The position numbers and the translations under genes were made by a program. A stretch of DNA of 64,000 nucleotides from Xanthostigma xanthostigma (taxonomy: Eukaryota > Arthropoda > Insecta > Raphidioptera > Raphidiidae): NCBI GenBank assembly GCA_963575645.1, contig OY754468.1, positions 47,627,665 to 47,691,664 on the forward strand, in the 5' to 3' direction. Positions 21,901-33,071 of the stretch are shown one piece after another. Each line of letters opens with the position of its first letter. Positions within the stretch are counted from its first letter, which is position 1. The notes under the pieces are model-generated. The model had not been told where the DNA came from and ran no database searches. It saw nothing but the letters and a program-made list of their open reading frames with translations.

Positions 21901-23276
21901 AGTTGACGTCAGCGAAGACCCGTGCCTTAGACCGCACGGCTAACCACTGTAGTTACAGTGCTGGCATATTATTATACTACAGTAATAAACCACTTGCTGT
22001 AGTCCAAACGAAGGTTACAAACAAACATACAAACTTACAAGCGAAGTTAATATAAAGCGTGTAAAAATGCAAAGATAATTGACGTGAGAAAGCAGAGGAA
22101 GCGATTAACAGGTTTGGAGGAAGTTGAAAACTTGAGAATTGAGGAATAGAGAAAAACTGCCCAAAATTCGTCTGTAGAAATATGATAATAATTACCAAAG
22201 GCGTATTATAATATAATCCAAAAATCATTCTTGGAAGTAACGGAAAAATAATGTTTTTAAAGCAAACTGTTTCGCCTCGGAATGTTTTCAGATCCATAAT
22301 CGGATGTTTTGTAAATGCTTCAAACGTTTCACTAAATGCAGACTGATACGTAAACGACTCCCAAATTAAGATGTTGATATCGGTAGAAAACATACTTTCG
22401 TGCGTCGTATTCAAGTGTAGTGACGCGTATAAATTTAAAAAATCGCAAAAATGATGGTACATGTTTACCGCTGCAAAAAAAGGCTCAAAAATAATATCGG
22501 ATTTAAGTATTGATTGATTGTTAAACAATATACATACTTGCATCGATCTTCATAAGGAATGTAGGTCTATCGATGACTACGTCACACTGCCCTTCAACAA
22601 TCGGACGCTTTGCTAATTTTTTAAAAAATCTCAGTTCAGGTCCCCAACTTTGTAACGGACTAATATGATCGGCTTCTTTTTCTAAACGATCTTTATAAAA
22701 TGTACAGTAACCGCCTATATCGCCTTCTTCCAGTACATCCATTTTGTATCGCAGAGGCTCGTTTCTTTTTGCCAGTTTAGTGAAATTAATCATAATATTC
22801 CTACCTCGGCAAAATCGTAAATGTTCCGAACATTCTAGACTCGAATCATCAGGAAACAATGGTTCACATATAACCATCATTTCTTCTGATTGTTGTTTTA
22901 TGAAACCAAAATCTCCCTGAGTATAGAACGTGTTTTGTTGATCCTGTTTTGTTTTGACCCATCCTTGATGATCGCCGGGACATACAGGTATCGAATATCC
23001 TTCGTTCAATTTGCAGTTGCGTTCGTAACCCCAACATTTATTCTGATGTAAATAATCCTTGTACGGACACTCTGAGTCGTTTTCACAGCGCTCAGTTACT
23101 TTTGGAAATTGCGAAAAATAGAACGGTAAATGTTCGGCGGACAAATTTAGTTCTGTATAATTCACCAGCAAAATTCCTGGTAAAAATGTTAGCAAAAATA
23201 CACATTTTATAAACATTTTAAAAATATATATTAATTTTATTACACTATTTAACATAAATAGTATTAATATGCGCAA
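18997..23276 (-). CDS. EOGT: EGF domain-specific O-linked GlcNAc transferase
   Basis: Five exons on the minus strand: 22538-23276, 22196-22470, 21008-21342, 20572-20674, 18997-19161; GT-AG introns with phases 1,0,2,0; 538 codons from the first Met. Met21 (23216) starts a typical signal peptide ([14 protein letters not shown]) and gives 518 residues, close to the vertebrate 527, so it is the preferred start. The cysteine-rich N-terminal half ([14 protein letters not shown]) is followed by the GT61/DUF563 domain with [42 protein letters not shown] and [16 protein letters not shown]. The last exon ends HDEL, an ER-retrieval signal. Known role: adds O-GlcNAc to EGF repeats of Notch and matrix proteins in the ER lumen. 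The last two exons are short and lie among repeats. Divergent from HADHA. Confidence 0.95.
19214..19683 (-). mobile_element. TIR element (AATTGGGCTTTTGAA family), copy 1 in EOGT intron 4
   Basis: Ends read GGAATTAGACTTTTGAAA and TTCATTCAAAATCCCAATT. The interior shares long blocks in inverse with 31967-32410 and 44545-44991: TTATGACGTCAC, GGAAAGATCGTATATAAG in inverse, and AGAACGCGCC in inverse. No coding capacity. Confidence 0.75.
19880..19955 (+). repeat. short tandem repeat, about 21-bp unit
   Basis: The unit GAGCGACTAAATTACTAAGT recurs four times (first copy GGTGACTAAATTACTAAGT, last copy ending in GACTAGAATGCC). Located in EOGT intron 4. Confidence 0.85.
20050..20290. repeat. minisatellite fragment joined to a palindrome (EOGT intron 4)
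   Basis: 20070-20170 contains GATAAAGGGGTATGCGAATT, CTCGCAGTGAAACGGGAAGG and TTCCGGGGTGAACGATAA, i.e. one block of the minisatellite seen at 60.1-60.5 and 62.3-63.3 kb. It runs directly into a palindrome (20172-20288) with arms AGTTAATTGTTTGAATAGAA and TTCTATTCAAACAATTAACT. Confidence 0.8.
20704..20954 (-). mobile_element. TTTTGACGTGATAACG element, fullest copy (EOGT intron 3)
   Basis: Runs in inverse from ATTGGTTGTCTGTAAAGTCG to ACGTTATCACGTCAAAA. This copy keeps the middle segment (CTCTGACGTCACGCGAGAAG and GATCGTGCCTCTCTATCGC) that most other copies lack, so it may be nearest the source element. It fills most of EOGT intron 3. Confidence 0.85.
21440..21800. mobile_element. foldback element with near-perfect hairpin (EOGT intron 2)
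   Basis: Arms share TTAAAATAAGCTTAAAACAA, AATGAATAAAAAATAC and AAAAAGCGTGGGGCGC with their complements. The loop is CTCGATGTACGAAAATGTG. The right flank repeats the outer arm (AAGCGTGTTTTTTAGTTTTT). A shorter sister copy with the same loop is at 41046-41261. Confidence 0.85.
21861..21965 (-). repeat. tRNA-like sequence, degenerate (SINE head or pseudo-tRNA)
   Basis: On the minus strand there is an A-box-like TGGTTAGCCGTGCGG and a B-box-like GGGTTCTAATCCCG followed by CCACGCC. The 5' part does not pair with CCACGCC, so no acceptor stem forms. It lies in EOGT intron 2. Best read as a tRNA-derived repeat, not a working tRNA. Confidence 0.5.
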
Positions 23277-24015
23277 TTCACAATGAATTTGAAGTTTTCT
23301 TATGAATATGAATGAAGTTTATAAGTGAGGTTATATTATTTAATTTAAATTTGATTAATATGAATTAAAATAAATTAATGTTATAGGAATTTGAGTTATT
23401 TTAGGAATAATTGTAATAAAAATATGTTGCAGTCTTCGTTAATACTGTTATTTTCGTAAATAATTAAAGCAGGTGTCATTGTCAAAACGTCAAAAATTTT
23501 TAAATGTCAAAAGCGCAAATTGCAAATGTGACAAACCTAAATAAACAAAAGTTTATTATTTCAGCTTCAAACCTACGCTACTAACTAATTTTACGTCAAC
23601 TTCTTACACTAAGTAACTTAAAGCTAAGCTAGAGACATCGAACGGAATTAAAACTAAGCTGTTAGTTTGCACATTTTAGCGCTGTATGTCTGTAGCTTCT
23701 CTAAGGATGAGATAAATTTGATAAATCTATTTTCTAGAAAATTGAATTTGTTATCTAACAAAAAAAAGTCAATTAATGACATGAAAATAAAGAAATATCC
23801 GTAGGGTTAATTTATATTTTATAAATTAATTATTTTTTCTGTAGGGTATTTTTATTGATAAAAAAAAAATTGATCGCTGATTAGTAGCGGACTTCAGCCG
23901 ATCCGTCAATTAAGAGATTTTAATACATGTAGAGAAGGGAGCAAAGTTCTAAAAGATTAATTAAAGTGGAACGTTGGGCGAGAGTGGAATCACCCTGAAA
24001 TTTGTGAAAATAAAA
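23277..24015. promoter_or_regulatory. shared upstream region of EOGT and HADHA
   Basis: 739 bp separate the divergent start codons. The stretch is AT-rich and without ORFs. It presumably holds both promoters and 5' UTRs. No core motif identified with confidence. Confidence 0.4.
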
Positions 24016-27000
24016 ATGGCTAGCTGTAGGTTATTTGGTGCTCTAAACAAAATTTCTAAAACCAACATAAAATTATTCAATGGAAACGGTACGGTTTTAC
24101 AACTTATCGGAAAATTATTAAATTCTTTTATTAATATTGACATACTTTTGCCATGTCATCTTTACTATACTTTATTCGCTTCTTATTATTTAATATGCTT
24201 TTATTTATTTGTGTTTCAGTACAATATTTAAGATTAGCATCAACTTCAAGCGCCAATAAACACTTCAGAACAAAATTTAATGGAGATGTATACGTCGTCA
24301 CTTTTGATTCGCCGGGTACTAAAGTCAATTCATTGGGTACAGAAGTTTCACAAGAAATCGAAACCATTTTGAACGAAATTCAGAGCAACCCTGCAATTAG
24401 ATCAGCCGTATTAATATCCGGGAAGCCAGGCTGTTTTATTGCCGGAGCAGATATAAGCCTACTAGAAACTGTAAAGACTGAAGAAGATGGAGCAAAGATA
24501 TCGCGTGACGGCCAAAGACTCCTTCAAAGAATAGAGGACAGTCCAAAGCCGATAGTTGCGGCAATTCAGGGATCGTGTTTGGGCGGAGGTTTGGAAACAG
24601 CGCTTGCATGTCAATACCGGATCGCCGTGAAGGATAAAAAGACCGGACTCGGACTTCCAGAAGTAATGCTGGGTCTCCTTCCGGGCGGTGGCGGAACTCA
24701 GAGACTGCCACGCCTTACGTCTGTGCCTACGGCTTTAGATTTGGCACTCACCGGGAAGACAGTTAAAGCGGATAGAGCGAAAAAATTAGGAATTGTGGAT
24801 TTGTTGGTCGACCCGTTAGGACCGGGATTGAAAACTCCTGAAATTCGAACGATTGAATATTTGGAAGAGGTCGCTGTTCAAGTTGCAAGAGATATTTCCA
24901 ACGGAAAGATTAAAATAGATAGAAGTAAAAAGGGTTTAGTAGATAAAGCTTTGAAGTTTGCTTTACAGTATAATTGGGTTCAGGATCAAGTTTTTGGAAA
25001 GGCGAAAACGCAAGTAATGAAGCTATCAGGCGGCTTGTATCCAGCACCACTTAAGGTAAATATTCAATTGTTTAATTTTATATTTATCTTTTTTTTTTTA
25101 GATGAATTTAGTTACAGTTAGTAATCTTTATATATAAAAATTACGTGTCACATGTTTGTCCGCGATGAACTCCTAAACTACTGAACCGATTTTAAATTTG
25201 ATTTGCACACCGTGTGCAATTCGACCCAACTTGAAAGATAGGATAGCTTGCATTTCAATTTATAGTCGCAATATTATTTTATTGCAAATTATTTGTCTAT
25301 TCCTTGACAGTCATAATTATCTGTTGACTGGATTGAGTGAATATTCAATAGATGGCGCAACGTTTCATATAAGCTACAATTCAATAGCATAACCACCACG
25401 TGTTGCTGAGGTTAAGGTATCGAGCACGACGGCGCAGCCGGAGTGCTCGAAATAGAACAAGTGTTTTAAAGACCAGTTATCCACGAATACTTTACGCTAT
25501 TTTTTTTCGAGCACGACGGCGCAGCCGGAGTGCGCGACATACACACATATACGCCCATGTATATTTTAAAATAGCTAGCAATTAATAAAATAGATAGATA
25601 GATAGATGTTCCAATTAAATTGTTTTATTATTTCACTTTATACGTAGCGAAGCACGTACAGGGCTGCTAGTTATTATAATATATTGCAGAGTAGCTACTG
25701 TTTGCTACAATTGCCAAGAAACACCCATTGTTACAACGCTATCAACATAGAAAAATTAGTTTATTTTTCAAACAATGTCACCGCCGGGATGCGAACCCCG
25801 AATCTTTCCACTCTCGCGGCGGACTGAGTTACATTACACCACAGTGACACAACTATCAAACTATCATTCTAATATTTATAGCGTTGGTAACTGATTTTTT
25901 CACATCATGCGAGAGCCAATTATATTAGTTAACGTTAGATATGAACCATCACAGTAGTGAGAGCTATGAGTGAATCAAAGGTTATATTTATCGTTTGTTT
26001 GGCAGACAAATTTCAATAACACTGAAATTTATAGGGATTTAACGGTTTCACCCCCCCCTGGGTTTAACCATCGACGTAAAAATAATATGTTCTTTCATAA
26101 GAATAAAAAATAAGTTCAAAAACTAAAACCCGACTACTGAAAAGTATGAAACAAGAAAATATTCTCATCTGAGGATAGTCGTGGTCATATGCCTCCTACC
26201 CTAACAAAACATTACATTTTAACAGTAGTAAGCGATCCTAAGCTCTAGGGGAAAGTGCATCACGCTGGGGCCTCATATATATGAGATGGCAAACGACCAC
26301 GGCTATCCTCAGATGAGAATATTTTATTGTTTCATACTTTTCAGTAGTCGGGTTTTAGTTTTTGAACTTATTTTTTATTTAAATTATTTTTTTGAACTTA
26401 TTTTTTATTTATTTTCAATTTGCTCTCCTCTGGGACCAAAATTCAAAAATAAATGTAGCCTATGTTACCCAGGCTGTAATAACGAATCGATTGACACCTT
26501 ATTTATCAAAATCGGATGAATAGTTTAGGCGCTATGGTAGAACATCCGTAAATACAAACATCCATAGACTGCTTGACTCATAACCCTTCCTTTTGGCTTC
26601 GCCGTAGCCGGGTAGAAAGATAGAATCATTGTTCAGTCAATTCCTATTTCTTTCAATATTAAATCGATGGATCGAAACAACCCTCTATCTTTCTTATTCC
26701 CGTGACCCTGTCAAGCCAAGAATTTACCATTATGATTAGTGACGTGCCGGATCGTTAAAAATGTATATCCGCGGATACGAATCTGAATACGGATTTTTGG
26801 TTTCAAGATTCGCGGGTACGTATACGGATCTTAACTTTCTTAGAGTACGCGGCGGTAAATATTGCACATCGACCTTTGGAAAGAGACTATCTGTTATGGG
26901 AAAAAGTTATTGACCTCTTTAAGAGTTAACTCTCATAACAGATTGTCTCTTTTCAAAGATCAATGTGCAATATCTCATTATAAAGGTAGTACATAACTCA

Positions 27001-30000
27001 AAGGTACTAACTTTGAGTTATGTACTATTAGTATGGTACTCACTACGATAAATGTATGCAATATAACGGTGCCAAATACGATTTAAAAAAATAAACAATA
27101 ATCTGAATGGAATTTAACAGGTTTTCATTTTTACCGAATCACCTATATATATAAAATTTCATCTATGAATTGAAAATTAATAAGGTAAAAGATCCACTAA
27201 AAATCTTTCTTCTCCCTCGGATATCCGCGGATACGGATACGGATATCCGGCACATCACTAATTATGATATACCGCTGGGGCACATCCAGTAGCAACCACA
27301 TTTTACTGTATTTTCATTTTCTGCAACCAGGTGTCATAGCGTCAAATCCTTACAAGGAATTTGGCACAGCGACATGGCAACAATCCAAGTAGTGTATGCT
27401 TTATAATCAGACGACTTAATATTTATTTTTAACTCAATATTGATCACGTTTTTTTAAAATTAATTTCATGTTAAAATATATTACTGGCACTAGAAATCAT
27501 GTGTATTTTTTTTTAATAATCCAAGGGATATTTCATTTTGACGTGATAACGTCTTATAAATTGATGAAACACCAGCTGGACGCACGAAAAAGTGTAACGT
27601 TCCGCCTGACCCTGTGCGTGCAAGCGAGAACGCAGTATGCTTCTGCCCAAGTTTGACAGCTACTAAAATTTAGGTTATGTATTACGGAATACGTTATCAC
27701 GTAAAACTATCGTCCGTAAACCGACTTTACAGACAACCAATTTTTAACAGAAAATAAGCACGAAGCACATTTAAGCTCTGTAATATTGAAATTTCAGATT
27801 ATTGAAGCGATACATAAAGGCGTAGAGAAGGGTCTTCCAGCCGGATATGCGGCAGAAGCGAAGGGTTTCGGTGAATTGACCGTATCTCCGCAATCCAAAG
27901 GTTTAATCAGTTTGTTCAGAGGTCAAACTGAATGCAAGAAGAATCGATTTGGAACACCTCAAACGCCTGTAAAAACCGTAGCAGTATTAGGCGCAGGCCT
28001 GATGGGCGCAGGCATTGCACAAGTATCTGTGGATAAAGGATATAACGTTATAGTTAAAGATACTTCCGATGCAGGACTTAACCGTGGACTTGGACAAATT
28101 CAAACTGGATTAGTGAACGCCGTCAAAAGAAAAAGAATGACATCGTAAGTTAATTTGGTTTCTTTAAATCTCGATAAATCTAGACTCGTTCAAAAACGTA
28201 AGAAAGAGACAATTAGGTTCCCACCTGCTGCGTGCTTAGGTTTTCCGATTTGCTTTCTTTTAACTTATTAGTTTCATTTTTGCGCAGTTGGGTAACTTGT
28301 TTTTTTTTTTTATAATAATTAATTTTTTTGGATAATCTGATTTAGACGCACACTTCATTTGTTTGTAGTACAAAACAAATGAATAATGTTAAACAACTTC
28401 TTTCTTTTGAGTCATAAATTGTTCATAACTTACTTTTTAAGATAAATTAGGTATAACAATGCAATTTTTTTCGAGAAATTGATAACTATTGTACCGTTTT
28501 AGTTTGGAAAAAGATAAATTTTTGTCAAATTTGTACACTACGTTAGATTATAAACAATTCAAAAATGCGGACATTGTAATTGAAGCAGTATTCGAAGATA
28601 TTAATATAAAACACAAAGTAATCAAGGAAATTGAAGCTGTCGTTCCGCCCCACTGTGTCATTGCTACCAACACTAGCGCTATTCCAATAACCAAGATCGC
28701 AGCAGCATCGAGCAGACCCGATAAAGTAATCGGTAAGGAACGTTTTTTTTTATTATTTCAGTAATAAAATATCAATTGATGTATATGTATATTGATAATA
28801 GATAATAGCTTTTTGATAACAGACGCGTCAAAAATTTATTTATAAAAGTTGCTTGTAATCGAAATTTAGGTTCATATCCCAAATTTTAAAATCTTCAGCC
28901 AACTTTTTTTTATCTCATTTTCTTTTGTTTATCTTCCAAATCAAAGAAGTTTGAAATTTGGTACACAAACCTGAATTTTGATTTCTGTAGAAAAATCGAA
29001 AAATAACAAATGTATTTTTATTCACAGGTATGCATTATTTTTCACCCGTGGACAAAATGCAGTTGCTGGAAATTATAACGACAGATAAAACAAGTAAAGA
29101 TACAGCTGCGACCGCAGTTGCGGTTGGTCTAAAACAAGGGAAGGTCGTTATTACTGTAGGCGACGGTCCCGGATTTTACACCACTCGCATTCTGTCGACG
29201 ATGTTATCGGAAGCTATTCGTATTTTACAAGAAGGCACCGATCCCAAAGACTTGGATAAATTGACTAAGAAATTCGGTTTTCCGGTGGGCGCTGCTACAC
29301 TTTCCGATGAAGTCGGTATTGATGTCGGATCACATATTGCTGTCGATTTGGCCAAGGTATTTATATCTCACATTATTGGTACACACAATCGAAGTGTTAA
29401 TGGCTGATTTAAATAAGAGTTGAACGAATAATTTGTTCGGCAGCAAATCGAATAGTCAGAAAATTATAAACGATTTTGGAGAATATCGAAGACAGAAACA
29501 TTCTAAATTATTCTTTTTTAAATAATACAGCTTAAGAAATTCCTCGAGCTACTTTTATTAAAGTGAAACTTTTATTCTATCGCCCCGAATTTTTCTGGCC
29601 GTCTGTTGCATGTCGCATTACAGGCGGCCGCGGAGTAGGGGTAAAGTGAAAGGCGTTCGGAGTAGGCGCTCGGTAGAGCAGCCAAGGCCAATATGGCGAC
29701 GCCCATGGTTAGCATCAGCTGACCGTGTAGTATGTATAACACATAGTCAGTCTGTCATGCGGGCAAGTGCTGTACAGTGTTTACATGTTTTTATTCGTGT
29801 ATTCATGTGAATATTGTTTATAATTAATCGTGATGGATAAGTGTCTACAATCCAATAAAAGTTTCACTTGCGTCGTGGTTTCTTAAAACCACACAACTGT
29901 TTTTTGTTTTGATTTTCTCTTGTAGTGAAAGGTGTGGGTTATTATAAACACTAAACTTTTTGAGAGACTTACGCGAAAAATAATTGCGTTGTTTATTATT

Positions 30001-31363
30001 TTGTAAAGGTATTTGGAGAACGCATCAGTGGTGGAAATTTGAACATAATGACGGATCTGGTTAAATCTGGTTTCATGGGTCGTAAATCTGGGAAGGGCAT
30101 TTATGTTTATGAAAAAGGAAGCAAGAATCGCGATGTAAACACAGAAGCTCTCGATATAATCAAGAAATACTCTCTCGAACCGAAAGGAGCCGATAGCGAT
30201 GAGGATAAACAAATCAGAATGGTGTCGAGGTAAAGTATTCATTAAAAATCTGTATGGGTTTCGCATTTTTGGAGACTTTTTGCGGTCTTAAGAAGGTATT
30301 TTGCACGTTTTGGGAATATTTTTCATGTTATAAGGCGATTTTTTTTTAATCTTTAGATAATATGATATACCCAACATCAGTATATCATATATATTAATAC
30401 GCTAAGGTTAAGAATGTTTGCCTCCCTTTTTAGAAAAAACCTCACAATTTCTCCACATAAATTATATATCGTTTTACAAATTAATTAAAATACTGCAACA
30501 CTGAACAACGTCTGCCATCTGACGGCCTTTAATTTTGAAACAACGTCAACACTTCGATCTCTCATCTAACCTTCATATTGTAATACAACAGACACAATAC
30601 TGCATACTGCCATCTGACGGCTTTAATTTTGAAACAGCGAGCAACGCTGAACAACGTCACAGCAATGCTACATGATGCCATCTGACGGCCTAGCTCAACG
30701 CTTTTGCTACTTGCGCCTCTATATGACAATTTTAGTAAAATATTTCTTCGATCTGTCATCTGAGCTTCATATTGTAATACAACAAAAAGAAGAACGTTGT
30801 AAGCAGTGTGCAAAATTAGAAACGAATTGAATACCTGCAATCATATTTAAAAAATAATTTTGTAAAGTGATAATTATTATACTTATTTAGTGCACAGGTC
30901 ACACTAGTAGTCATTAAAGTCTCAAAAAAAAAACCGCAGTAATTACATTTTAAGCACAATTTTTTAGATTAATTTTAACAGTTCTGTGTTCTGTAAGCTG
31001 TTCTTTTTCTTTTTCGGGGGTACATAGTTATTGCTAGCGCACAAAATACCACCAAAAGATATACAATAAATATCTGATAATATAATAGTACGATTGTTTT
31101 GCAGATTCATCAATGAAGCCGTGTTGTGTTTGGAAGAAAAAATTCTTCACAACCCATTGGAAGGTGATGTTGGTGCTGTTTTCGGTCTTGGATTCCCTCC
31201 ATTTACGGGCGGTCCGTTCAGATTCGTGGACGCATACGGTGCTGATAAATTAGTCAGTAAAATGTTAAGATACGAGCAGTTGTACGGCACTCCTTTCAAA
31301 CCAGCTCAAACTTTACTCGATATGTCGAAAGATTCGAGTAAGAAATTTTATCCGTCAAAATGA
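24016..31363 (+). CDS. HADHA: mitochondrial trifunctional enzyme subunit alpha
   Basis: Seven exons: 24016-24088, 24220-25055, 27798-28144, 28503-28732, 29028-29356, 30009-30229, 31105-31363. All introns are GT-AG with phases 1,0,2,1,0,2, giving 764 residues against 763 in human. Exon 1 ([15 protein letters not shown]) is a mitochondrial targeting start. The enoyl-CoA hydratase domain (about 45-300) has [21 protein letters not shown] and [14 protein letters not shown]. The 3-hydroxyacyl-CoA dehydrogenase domain has the NAD-binding [11 protein letters not shown] (from residue 368) and [14 protein letters not shown], with catalytic His at 498. The C-terminal domain has [16 protein letters not shown]. 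Known role: steps 2 and 3 of long-chain fatty acid beta-oxidation, in complex with HADHB at the inner membrane. HADHB is not the neighbour here; EOGT is. Intron 2 (2.7 kb) and introns 5-6 are full of transposons. Poly(A) signal AATAAA at 31402-31407. Confidence 0.96.
25125..25670 (+). mobile_element. Helitron-like non-autonomous element (HADHA intron 2)
   Basis: Starts A|TCTTTATATATAAAAA and ends GGGCTGCTAG|T, the TC...CTAG form inserted between A and T that marks Helitrons. Inside are a duplicated CGAGCACGACGGCGCAGCCG motif (about 25419 and 25508) and a short GATA microsatellite near 25590. No Rep/helicase ORF. Confidence 0.75.
25777..25848 (-). repeat. tRNA-like 72-nt sequence, probably not a functional tRNA
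   Basis: On the minus strand the 5' GTCACTG pairs with 3' CGGTGAC (one G-T wobble). An A-box-like TGTGGTGTAATG and a perfect B-box GGTTCGCATCC are present, and a five-pair anticodon stem (TCCGC/GTGGA) can form. The seven-base loop lacks the invariant T before the anticodon and no CCA-independent terminator is seen. It is either a recent tRNA-derived SINE head or a decayed tRNA in HADHA intron 2. Confidence 0.5.
26085..26410. mobile_element. foldback/MITE (HADHA intron 2)
   Basis: Arms AAGTTCAAAAACTAAAACCC and GGGTTTTAGTTTTTGAACTT pair over about 125 bp, including ACTGAAAAGTATGAAAC and ATATTCTCATCTGAGGATAG. A loop of about 55 bp lies between. The outer AACTTATTTTTTATTTA is repeated just downstream. 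Confidence 0.8.
26729..27268. mobile_element. hAT-like element with perfect 8-bp duplication (HADHA intron 2)
   Basis: The element at 26737-27260 begins TAGTGACGTGCCGGAT and ends ATCCGGCACATCACTA. ATTATGAT is duplicated on both sides (26729-26736, 27261-27268). It contains an internal palindrome of about 100 bp (GCACATCGACCTTTGGAAAG ... CTTTTCAAAGATCAATGTGC). Other copies or fragments: 1-67, 13650-14136, 52389-52795. No transposase. Confidence 0.92.
27536..27741 (+). mobile_element. TTTTGACGTGATAACG element (HADHA intron 2)
   Basis: From TTTTGACGTGATAACGTC to TTACAGACAACCAAT, ending 56 bp before HADHA exon 3. Close to the acceptor but does not disturb it. Confidence 0.85.
29558..29898 (+). 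mobile_element. AGTGAAACTTTTAT-ended element, copy 2 (HADHA intron 5)
   Basis: Inverse copy of 18475-18840, ending AAAGTTTCACTT and the hairpin GTGGTTTCTTAAAACCAC. It lies about 110 bp upstream of HADHA exon 6. The ORF at 29610-29810 is part of it. Confidence 0.8.
30385..30907 (+). mobile_element. Helitron-like element (HADHA intron 6)
   Basis: Starts A|TCATATATATTAATACG and ends AGGTCACACTAG|T. It contains repeated CCATCTGACGGCC motifs. The copy at 56211-56805 keeps the 3' hairpin that is partly lost here. The ORF at 30562-30840 is shared by both copies and is not a gene. Confidence 0.8.
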
Positions 31364-31401
31364 ATTGTCAATTTTTAGTTTTTACTCCAGTAAACATATA
31401 A

Positions 31402-31407
31402 AATAAA
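31402..31407 (+). terminator. HADHA poly(A) signal
   Basis: AATAAA, 39 bp after the HADHA stop codon. It is the first such hexamer downstream. Confidence 0.7.
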
Positions 31408-31966
31408 TCATCCCTTTTTTCTTGAAAAATTAGCGATAACGAATCACTATAATTTACAAATACGTATGAATGACATTTGTTTTTAAACAATTGAATACAG
31501 ATACTCAAGGTTAACCGTTTTTTTGTTTTAATGTATTTCGTAAGGTAACCTGCATTTAGTTTGCTCTAAAGTTGAGTCAGATTTGTGATAGACTTTGAAA
31601 TATCAATGCAACTCTAGCTCGATAGTCTACAAACGGGTTTTTAAAATATATGTGTCCTGTAAAAGTGCCTTAACCAATGTAAAAATTATATGTTTTTTTA
31701 TTGTTAATCCAGCTATATAATAAAGTCGATTTCATAATTTTCTATGACTTTTGATTTTGAGCTAATTATTAATAAAAATTGTCTCCCTCTCAAGACTTTC
31801 ATGATGCTAATTTTATTGGTCAAATGTGTATCGAGTTTTTCAGATTTTATATGCAATAAAAACAAACATGACGACTTGTCCTTATTTCTTAATCAAAAAC
31901 TGTATAAATTCAATTAATATTTAAATATGAAGTAAATAATGATATTTTTAGGGAAGAATAATTGGG
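31408..31966. other. HADHA 3' flank, AT-rich
   Basis: No coding or RNA feature seen. Further poly(A)-like hexamers occur, so the 3' UTR could extend. Confidence 0.4.
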
Positions 31967-32410
31967 CTTTTGAATGAAATTTTTTTTTGTCATAAATGGA
32001 AAGATCGTATATAAGTTTTATAACAAAGCTATTTTTCTTTTTTTTATTTTCGTTATAATTCAAATGTTATATCAAATTAAAAATAAATTTTTGTACCCAG
32101 TTCCGAGAACGCGCCGACATTTCCCGAACATAATGTGACGTCATAATGTTTTAGTCACATGTAGAAGCCATTGATAGTATACTGCGTATATACATTTTAC
32201 CATTATGACGTCACAACTGTCAAAAACAATTTTAGTGCGTTTGCAGTCACGTGATTTTTTTTAATATTTTATCAATTTTAAATTGCTTATAATTAATTTA
32301 AAAAAAGTTTTTTGAAAGTTTTTCGCATCGATTATCAATATTATTTATAATAAAGTTTTAAAATACAATAAAAAAATCGATAATATTTTTTTTTCAAAAG
32401 CCTAATTGAC
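31967..32410 (+). mobile_element. TIR element (AATTGGGCTTTTGAA family), copy 2
   Basis: Begins AATTGGGCTTTTGAATGAAA and ends TTTCAAAAGCCTAATT. The interior is nearly colinear with 44545-44991, including CAGTTCCGAGAACGCGCCGA and CATTATGACGTCACAACTGT. Confidence 0.85.
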
Positions 32411-32854
32411 AAATTATGCATACTTGTAACATAACCAGATTTAATAAAACATATTTTCTTTTAATTCTTTATTTTTTTTCACTACCAAATTTCCAATCTA
32501 TCCGATAGGTATTCCAGATTTTCCAGAAAAGCACTTCGAACGGGCCTATCCTCGAAACGGTAAGTGATACAGCGCAATGGGTGGCGTTGGTGACCGGCGC
32601 GTCATTTTCTGTAAGCATAATCGAATCCGAGAGAAATTGTCCAAAGAAACACTAAGGTTTATTTTCTGTAAGCTACCGAATTTGAAAGATATCTGAGAGA
32701 TTTTCCAATTTATTATACTTTTATTGTATATGACCTAAACGCAAACGAAGCCGAATATAAAGTAGCTTATCTTTTGATGTAAAGAACCCTATATACATGA
32801 TACAAATTTCATTGAAATCGGATTAGGAGCATAGCGATAACGTACTTTTGTATT

Positions 32855-33071
32855 TTTTGACGTGATAACGTATTATAAATTGATGAAACACCGGCTGCAT
32901 GCACGAAAAAGTGTAGCGTTCCGCCTGACCCTGTGCGTGCAAGCGAAAGCGCAGTATAAGCGATAGAGAGTCGGTAAAAATATAGTTTGACAGCTACTAA
33001 AATTTAGGTTATGTATTATTATAAATATGATATTCGAGCGGAATATCACGTAAACTTTACAGACAACCAAT
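32855..33071 (+). mobile_element. TTTTGACGTGATAACG element inserted in the inverted-repeat arm
   Basis: From TTTTGACGTGATAACGTA to TTTACAGACAACCAA. Part of the right end is deleted (the CTATCGTCCGTAAACCG segment is missing). It is absent from the matching right arm, so it inserted after the arms formed. Confidence 0.8.

Noticed and set aside
24436-24711. Minus-strand ORF within HADHA exon 2
   Set aside because: Antisense shadow of the crotonase domain.
25777-25848. Functional tRNA gene
   Set aside because: The anticodon loop lacks the invariant T and gives no credible anticodon, so it was kept only as a tRNA-like repeat.
30562-30840. 92-codon ORF also present at 56289-56567
   Set aside because: Both copies lie inside the same Helitron-like family and carry CCGTCAGATGGC repeats; the peptide has no domain.
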